Origin: Pseudomonas neuropathica
Lineage (GTDB): Bacteria; Pseudomonadota; Gammaproteobacteria; Pseudomonadales; Pseudomonadaceae
Direction of reading: 5' to 3'
Assembly: GCF_015461835.1 (NCBI RefSeq)
Contig: NZ_JACOPX010000015.1
Coordinates: 1 to 64,000, forward strand
Length of the DNA stretch: 64,000 bases
Shown here: one piece after another, positions 59,578 to 64,000 of the stretch
How positions within the stretch are numbered: position 1 is the stretch's first letter
Layout of the letters: the number at the start of each line of letters is the position of its first letter
Translations under genes and position numbers: made by a program
Notes under the pieces: generated by a model
What the model was told of the DNA's origin: nothing
Databases searched by the model: none
Seen by the model: the letters and a program-made list of their open reading frames with translations, nothing else

Positions 59578-60978
59578 TTACATCTGTGTCGCCATCCCCT
59601 CGACATTCATCGCCGCCTGGCGCAACGCCTCTGACCGCGTTGGATGCGGATGGCACGTCAACGCAATGTCCTCCGCCGAAGCACTGAACTCCATCGCCAC
59701 GCAAAATTCGCCAATCATTTCACTCACGCTCGGACCGACCAGGTGCACGCCGAGGACTTCATCGGTGCGCTCGTCGGCGATGACTTTGGCAAACCCCTCG
59801 GTCTCGTGGTTGATCTTCGCCCGGCTGTTGGCGGTGAAGGGGAATTTGCCGACCTTGTAGGCGCGTCCTTCAGCCTTGAGCTGTTCTTCGGTTTTGCCGA
59901 CGCTGGCCAGTTCCGGTTTGGTGTAGATCACGTTGGGGATCAGGTCGTAATTGACCTCGCCGGCCTTGCCATGGATCTGCTCGACGCAGGCCATCGCTTC
60001 GTCTTCAGCCTTGTGCGCGAGCATCGGCCCGGAGGTCACATCGCCGATCACCCAGACCCCTGCCGCTTCGGTGCGATGCTGTTTGTTGGCAAGCATGCCG
60101 CGTTTGTCGGTGCTCAGGCCGACGTTCTCCAGACCGAGGCCCTGGGTGTACGGGCGACGACCGATGGCCACCAGCACGTAATCGGCTTCCAGCAACTCGG
60201 CCGTACCGCCAGCGGCCGGCTCGACGCTGAGTTGCACACCGTTGGCGGAGGCGGTGGCGCTGGTGACTTTTGAACTCAACTTGAACGCGATGCCTTGTTT
60301 GCTCAGCGAGCGTTGCAGGGTTTTGCCTGCCTCGCCATCGACGCCAGGGCAGATGCGGTCGAGGTATTCGACCACGGTGACCTGCGCGCCGAGCCGCCGC
60401 CACACCGAGCCCAACTCCAGACCGATCACACCGGCACCGATCACCACCAGGTGTTTGGGCACTTCACTCAGGGAAAGCGCACCGGTCGAATCAAGGATAC
60501 GTTTGTTGTCGATCTCGACACCGGGCAGGGGAGTGGGCTCGGAACCGGTGGCGATGATGATGTCCTTGGCGGTCAGTTCGACTTTGCCGCCCTGATCGTC
60601 GGTCACCGTAACCTTGCCGGGGCCGTCGATATGGCCCCAGCCCTTGATCCAGTCGACCTTGTTCTTGCGAAACAGAAATTCGATACCTTTGGTCAGGCCG
60701 GCCACGCTTTCGTCTTTCTGTTTCATCATTTGCACAAGGTTTAGCGTCGGTTTGACCTCGATGCCGAGGTTGGCGAATTCCGCACCCATCGCCGCATCGT
60801 AAAGCTCTGATGCATGCAGTAAGGCTTTGGACGGCATGCAACCAACGTTCAGGCAGGTGCCGCCGAGGGTTGTCCGGCCTTCGACGCAAGCGGCCCTGAG
60901 GCCCAACTGGCCGGCGCGGATCGCCGCGTTATAACCACCGGGGCCGCCGCCCAGAATCACCACGTCATAGTTGCTCAT
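59578..60978 (-). CDS. Dihydrolipoamide dehydrogenase (Lpd3-like)
   Basis: A 466-residue flavoprotein disulphide reductase. FAD motif GGGPGG is at residues 10-15, the redox cysteines are C42 and C47 (GGTCLNVGC), the NAD motif is GAGVIGLELGSVW and the acid-base histidine lies in CHPHPTRSE. It matches the third Lpd of pseudomonads (lpd3 in P. aeruginosa), which is not next to a 2-oxoacid dehydrogenase complex. The same holds here, where no E1 or E2 gene is near. AGGAG precedes the ATG. Confidence 0.92.
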   Translation of the reverse strand: MSNYDVVILGGGPGGYNAAIRAGQLGLRAACVEGRTTLGGTCLNVGCMPSKALLHASELYDAAMGAEFANLGIEVKPTLNLVQMMKQKDESVAGLTKGIEFLFRKNKVDWIKGWGHIDGPGKVTVTDDQGGKVELTAKDIIIATGSEPTPLPGVEIDNKRILDSTGALSLSEVPKHLVVIGAGVIGLELGSVWRRLGAQVTVVEYLDRICPGVDGEAGKTLQRSLSKQGIAFKLSSKVTSATASANGVQLSVEPAAGGTAELLEADYVLVAIGRRPYTQGLGLENVGLSTDKRGMLANKQHRTEAAGVWVIGDVTSGPMLAHKAEDEAMACVEQIHGKAGEVNYDLIPNVIYTKPELASVGKTEEQLKAEGRAYKVGKFPFTANSRAKINHETEGFAKVIADERTDEVLGVHLVGPSVSEMIGEFCVAMEFSASAEDIALTCHPHPTRSEALRQAAMNVEGMATQM

Positions 60979-61031
60979 GTGCTTGCTCCTGATGGATGGA
61001 TGGAGATCGCTAAAGGTAGTTTCGGATAAAA

Positions 61032-61045
61032 ATTACGAACGTAAT
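61032..61045. promoter_or_regulatory. Palindrome upstream of lpd
   Basis: ATTACG-AA-CGTAAT is a perfect 6-bp inverted repeat 53 bp before the lpd start, in the 210-bp divergent gap with the HflK-like gene. It is a plausible operator; the protein is unknown. Confidence 0.4.
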
Positions 61046-61142
61046 ATGTGCGTTCGCGGACATTTCGGTCAAGGCTTCAGCCAAGCGACAGGTTGGGCAT
61101 CTTTGAATAAGCGTAATTGTGTACGAATATTTCACGCTTTTC

Positions 61143-61160
61143 GTTATATCGTAACGATAT
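61143..61160. promoter_or_regulatory. Palindrome upstream of the HflK-like gene, partly Zur-like
   Basis: ATATCGTAACGATAT (61146-61160) is perfectly symmetric and overlaps GTTATATCGTAAC (61143-61155), which resembles the core of a Zur box (GTTATAnTATAAC) with two or three mismatches. It lies 28 bp before the likely start. Zinc control is a hypothesis. Confidence 0.4.
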
Positions 61161-61188
61161 GCGGTGTGGGCTAATGAATTGGGGTGAT

Positions 61189-63150
61189 ATGCAAGTCGAT
61201 CTGGAAGTGGATGGCACGCAAGTGGCCGCACTGCCGCGTTTTCAACAGGCGGCCGTGCAGAGCCGGCGTCTGCGCCGCTGGGCGATCGGCCTCGGCGGAC
61301 TGGCCGGGGCAGGGTGGGTGCTGGCGTTCTTTGTCGGGTTGTTTGCCCCGCAGTCATTGTGGCTGGCGCTGCTGGTCAATCAGAGCGCCGCGCTGCTGGT
61401 GCTGGTTGCCGGGCTGCAATCGGCGTGGTGGGTGACGCGATGGCGTGCGCGGGTGATCAATCCTGTTGCGCTGGCGCCGCTTGCCGTGGAGGAACAACCC
61501 GCGCCGCAAGGGTGGTATGAGCGGCTGCTGGATCGCTTGAGTCAGCGCGGTCTGCATCTGCTTGGCCAGATCGGCGCGGCGACGCTGTGGTTGGGAGGCT
61601 GGGCGCTGCTGACGGTTCTGAGCATCGAGCAGGTGTGGAACCTGACGTTGCCGGCCGCTGCGGTGGGTTTATCGGCAACGGTGGGCGCAGCGTTGGCATT
61701 GTTGCTGGCGTTCGGTCTGCTGGTGCTGGAGCGGCAACTGGCCCAGGAAAACCCGGCGCAATGGCCCGAAGCGGTTTCCCTCGCGCAACTGACCCGTGTG
61801 GCGATCATCAGCCTGGTGCTGGGCGCACTCTGTTTGTTGTTCGCCGGCGAGAATGCGGTGTGGCCAGTTCGCGTCGCTGTCTTGATCGGCATCTTGCCGG
61901 GATTGGTCGCGATCGAGTTGTTATTGCGCGCCGTTCTGTCAGTGTTCAGCCCTCGTCGCGAGCAGCTTGAGCCGCGCCTGCTGGCGCGCAGTTTTGTCGC
62001 AGAGATGCTGCGCTGGCCGCCACAACCTTTACTCGCGTTGCAGCATGAATTGCACAACCGTTTTGGCATCGATCTGCGCCAGATCTGGGCGTTCAGCTAC
62101 ATGCGCCGTGCTTTTCTACCGGTGCTGGTGCTAGTAGCCGCAGTGGGTTGGTTGCTCACCGGGATCCATGAAATTCCGCTACAGGGACGCGGCATTTATG
62201 AGCGCTTTGGCAAACCGGTGCAGGTATTCGGTCCAGGTTTGCACAGCGGCTTACCTTGGCCGCTGGGGCGGGTGCGGATCATCGAAAACGGCGTGGTGCA
62301 TGAACTGGCCACCAGCGTCGGCGAAAACCCGGTCCCGCTGCAAGCCAACCCTGCTGAGGGTCCGGCACCGATGACCGCCAACCGTTTGTGGGACGCCAGC
62401 CACGTCAACGACAAATCGCAAGTGATCGCCAGCAGCCGTGGCGATCAGCAGAGCTTTCAGATCGTCAACATGGATGTGCGCTTCGTCTATCGCATCGGCC
62501 TCAGCGATCAGGCCGCACTGGCGGCGACGTATAACAGCGCCGATGTGCCAACGCTGATTCGCAGCACCGCCAGCCGGATTCTGGTGCACGACTTTGCCTC
62601 GCGCACGCTGGACGGTTTACTCGGTCAAGACCGGGTAGGGCTGGGCGATGAGATTGGTCGCGCGGTGCAGCGTGATCTGCAAACACTCAACAGTGGCGTG
62701 GAGATTCTCGCCACGGTCGTCGAAGCCATTCACCCGCCGGCCGGTGCTGCCAATGCCTATCACAGCGTTCAAGCCGCGCAGATCGGCGCGCAGGCATTGA
62801 TCTCCCGCGAGCGTGGCGCGGCAGCTGAAGCGAGTAATCAAGCGCAATTGCAGGCCAGCCTGGCTCGCGATCAGGCCAGCGCCAATGCCCGGGAAATCAA
62901 TGCTACTGCGCAGGCGGCGGATCTGAAATTCAGCGCCGAACAAAAAGCTTACGCCAGTGCCGGCCAAGCTTTCGTGCTGGAGCAATACCTCGGTCAGCTC
63001 AGCCAGGGGCTGAGCAAGGCCAAGTTGCTGGTACTCGACCATCGTCTCGGGGGCAGCAGCAATGCGCCGACCATCGACTTGCGGACTTTCACGCTGCCGG
63101 CTGACCCGACGCCCGCGCGTACCACCGCTCAACCAGGAGTCGCCCATTGA
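61189..63150 (+). CDS. HflK-like SPFH protein with extended multi-helix N terminus
   Basis: A 653-residue protein. The C-terminal half (about residues 350-620) is an SPFH/band 7 domain of HflK type (GIYERFGKPVQVFGPGLHSGLPWPLGRVRIIENG, then DVRFVYRIG and the coiled coil RERGAAAEASNQAQLQASLARDQASANAREINATAQ). Unlike classical HflK, it carries about six extra membrane helices in the first 320 residues. ATG 61189 has GGGGTGAT upstream; ATG 61174 is possible. It is translationally coupled to an HflC-like gene. True hflK-hflC normally lie beside hflX, so this is a paralogous pair. Role unknown. Confidence 0.8.
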   Translation: MQVDLEVDGTQVAALPRFQQAAVQSRRLRRWAIGLGGLAGAGWVLAFFVGLFAPQSLWLALLVNQSAALLVLVAGLQSAWWVTRWRARVINPVALAPLAVEEQPAPQGWYERLLDRLSQRGLHLLGQIGAATLWLGGWALLTVLSIEQVWNLTLPAAAVGLSATVGAALALLLAFGLLVLERQLAQENPAQWPEAVSLAQLTRVAIISLVLGALCLLFAGENAVWPVRVAVLIGILPGLVAIELLLRAVLSVFSPRREQLEPRLLARSFVAEMLRWPPQPLLALQHELHNRFGIDLRQIWAFSYMRRAFLPVLVLVAAVGWLLTGIHEIPLQGRGIYERFGKPVQVFGPGLHSGLPWPLGRVRIIENGVVHELATSVGENPVPLQANPAEGPAPMTANRLWDASHVNDKSQVIASSRGDQQSFQIVNMDVRFVYRIGLSDQAALAATYNSADVPTLIRSTASRILVHDFASRTLDGLLGQDRVGLGDEIGRAVQRDLQTLNSGVEILATVVEAIHPPAGAANAYHSVQAAQIGAQALISRERGAAAEASNQAQLQASLARDQASANAREINATAQAADLKFSAEQKAYASAGQAFVLEQYLGQLSQGLSKAKLLVLDHRLGGSSNAPTIDLRTFTLPADPTPARTTAQPGVAH

Positions 63151-64000
63151 GCCAGTCGCATACTCACGAACCGCATGATCACAGCGGCCACGATCATGGC
63201 CACGGCGGACATCACCATCATCATGGGCATCATCACCATCACCACGGTGCGCCGGAAGAGGCAGGGCCTTTTCCGTGGCGACGCATGAGTTGGGCCCTAT
63301 TGCTGGTGGCGTTCGCCATCGCGGCGGCAAGCCTGGTGCAAGTGCGCTCGGGCGAGGCCACGGTCATCACGCGTTTTGGTAACCCTGCGCGGGTGTTGCT
63401 TGATCCGGGTTTGAGCTGGCGTTGGCCAGCGCCGTTCGAGGCGGCGATTCCGGTCGACCTGCGTTTGCGCACGACGTCCAGTGGTTTGCAGGATGTCGGC
63501 ACCCGTGACGGCTTGCGCATCATTGTCCAGGCCTACGTGGCGTGGCAGGTGCAGGGCGATGCGGACAATGTGCAGCGTTTCATGCGTGCGGTGCAGAATC
63601 AGCCGGACGAAGCGGCACGGCAGATTCGTACCTTTGTCGGCTCGGCGCTGGAAACCACCGCGAGCAGTTTTGATCTGGCGAATCTGGTGAACACCGATGC
63701 CAGTCAGGTGCGTATCGCCGATTTCGAAGCGCAGTTGCGCCAGCAGATCGATCAGCAATTACTCGCGACGTATGGCGTGCGGGTTGTGCAAGTCGGCATC
63801 GAGCGTTTGACTTTGCCGTCGGTGACGCTCACTGCCACGGTCGATCGCATGCGCGCCGAGCGTGAAACCATTGCCACTGAACGTACGGCCATCGGCAAAC
63901 GCGAGGCCGCGCAAATCCGTTCTGCAGCTGAGCGCGATGCGCGAATTGTGCAGGCTGACGCCACGGTAAAAGCGGTAGAAATCGAAGCGCAGTCTCGTGT
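63147..64000 (+). CDS. HflC-like SPFH protein with His-rich N terminus (partial, runs off window)
   Basis: At least 284 residues; the 3' end is outside the window. A TTG start at 63147 overlaps the upstream stop (TTGA) and has AGGAG 7 bases before it. Residues 5-33 contain 18 histidines (five in a row, then six), after which come a membrane helix (about residues 48-65) and the SPFH domain (VRSGEATVITRFGNPARVLLDPGLSWRWPAP, RLRTTSSGLQDVGTRDGL). The His tract should bind zinc or nickel. With the HflK-like partner it probably forms a membrane ring that may regulate a protease or transporter. Confidence 0.8.
   Translation, partial: MSQSHTHEPHDHSGHDHGHGGHHHHHGHHHHHHGAPEEAGPFPWRRMSWALLLVAFAIAAASLVQVRSGEATVITRFGNPARVLLDPGLSWRWPAPFEAAIPVDLRLRTTSSGLQDVGTRDGLRIIVQAYVAWQVQGDADNVQRFMRAVQNQPDEAARQIRTFVGSALETTASSFDLANLVNTDASQVRIADFEAQLRQQIDQQLLATYGVRVVQVGIERLTLPSVTLTATVDRMRAERETIATERTAIGKREAAQIRSAAERDARIVQADATVKAVEIEAQSR

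Noticed and set aside
1..64000. tRNA, rRNA, CRISPR array, prophage or insertion sequence
   Set aside because: No cloverleaf-like or rRNA sequence, no spaced direct repeats and no transposase or integrase frame was recognised.

Overview
The window is the chromosomal origin region of a Pseudomonas species, most like the P. fluorescens group. Gene order shows this directly. On the minus strand are dnaA-dnaN-recF-gyrB. On the plus strand are rpmH-rnpA-yidD-yidC-mnmE, then mnmG-rsmG-parA-parB, the complete atp operon (atpIBEFHAGDC) and glmU-glmR-glmS. The sequence is GC-rich, uses GTG and TTG starts freely, carries a Pseudomonas-type parS site and has Pseudomonas-style REP inverted repeats. No rRNA, tRNA, CRISPR array or intact insertion sequence was seen.

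Layout. 0-6.8 kb: TPR protein, PilZ protein, lipid A acyltransferase, tag, glyQ-glyS, gmhB and a PlsC-type acyltransferase. 6.9-10.1 kb: accessory genes lying between the acyltransferase and gyrB, namely a divergent histidine kinase/response regulator pair and a ParE-type toxin with a Phd-type antitoxin. 10.4-17.1 kb: replication genes, one perfect parS inside recF, and oriC. 17.1-21.1 kb: rpmH to mnmE. 21.1-25.1 kb: an inverted iron-uptake signalling module (TonB receptor, FecR, FecI) lying between mnmE and mnmG. 25.1-25.7 kb: a second DnaA-box and AT-rich cluster. 25.7-29.9 kb: mnmG, rsmG, parA, parB. 30-37.2 kb: ATP synthase. 37.3-41.5 kb: UDP-GlcNAc supply genes and an unoccupied attTn7. 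41.5-45.3 kb: LysR regulator, GST, three-domain oxidoreductase. 45.5-54.8 kb: polysaccharide export and decoration genes resembling a reduced common-polysaccharide-antigen locus (decayed rmd-like gene, wzm, wzt, one glycosyltransferase, then two paralogous glycosyltransferases, a methyltransferase and an acyltransferase). 54.9-64 kb: a DUF3142 lipoprotein with a TPR protein, LysE exporter with Lrp regulator, a dihydrolipoamide dehydrogenase, and an HflK/HflC-like pair whose HflC-like member has an extreme histidine-rich N terminus.

How it works together. DnaA binds 9-mers in oriC. ParA/ParB act on parS 4 kb from oriC to segregate the new origins. YidC inserts AtpE and other membrane proteins. 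GlmU and GlmS make UDP-GlcNAc for wall and LPS, and gmhB, the lipid A acyltransferase and wzm/wzt feed the same envelope.

The strongest unexplained signal is the number and placement of perfect DnaA 9-mers (TTATCCACA or its complement). By eye there are 26 in the first 45.2 kb and none in the last 18.8 kb. Some lie just after stop codons, and two form a perfect head-to-head hairpin. I found no complete, clearly novel multi-gene system. The best candidates for follow-up are the DnaA-box field, the possible Fur-controlled small RNA upstream of fecI, the apparent loss of the sensory domain in the histidine kinase, and the His-rich HflK/HflC pair.
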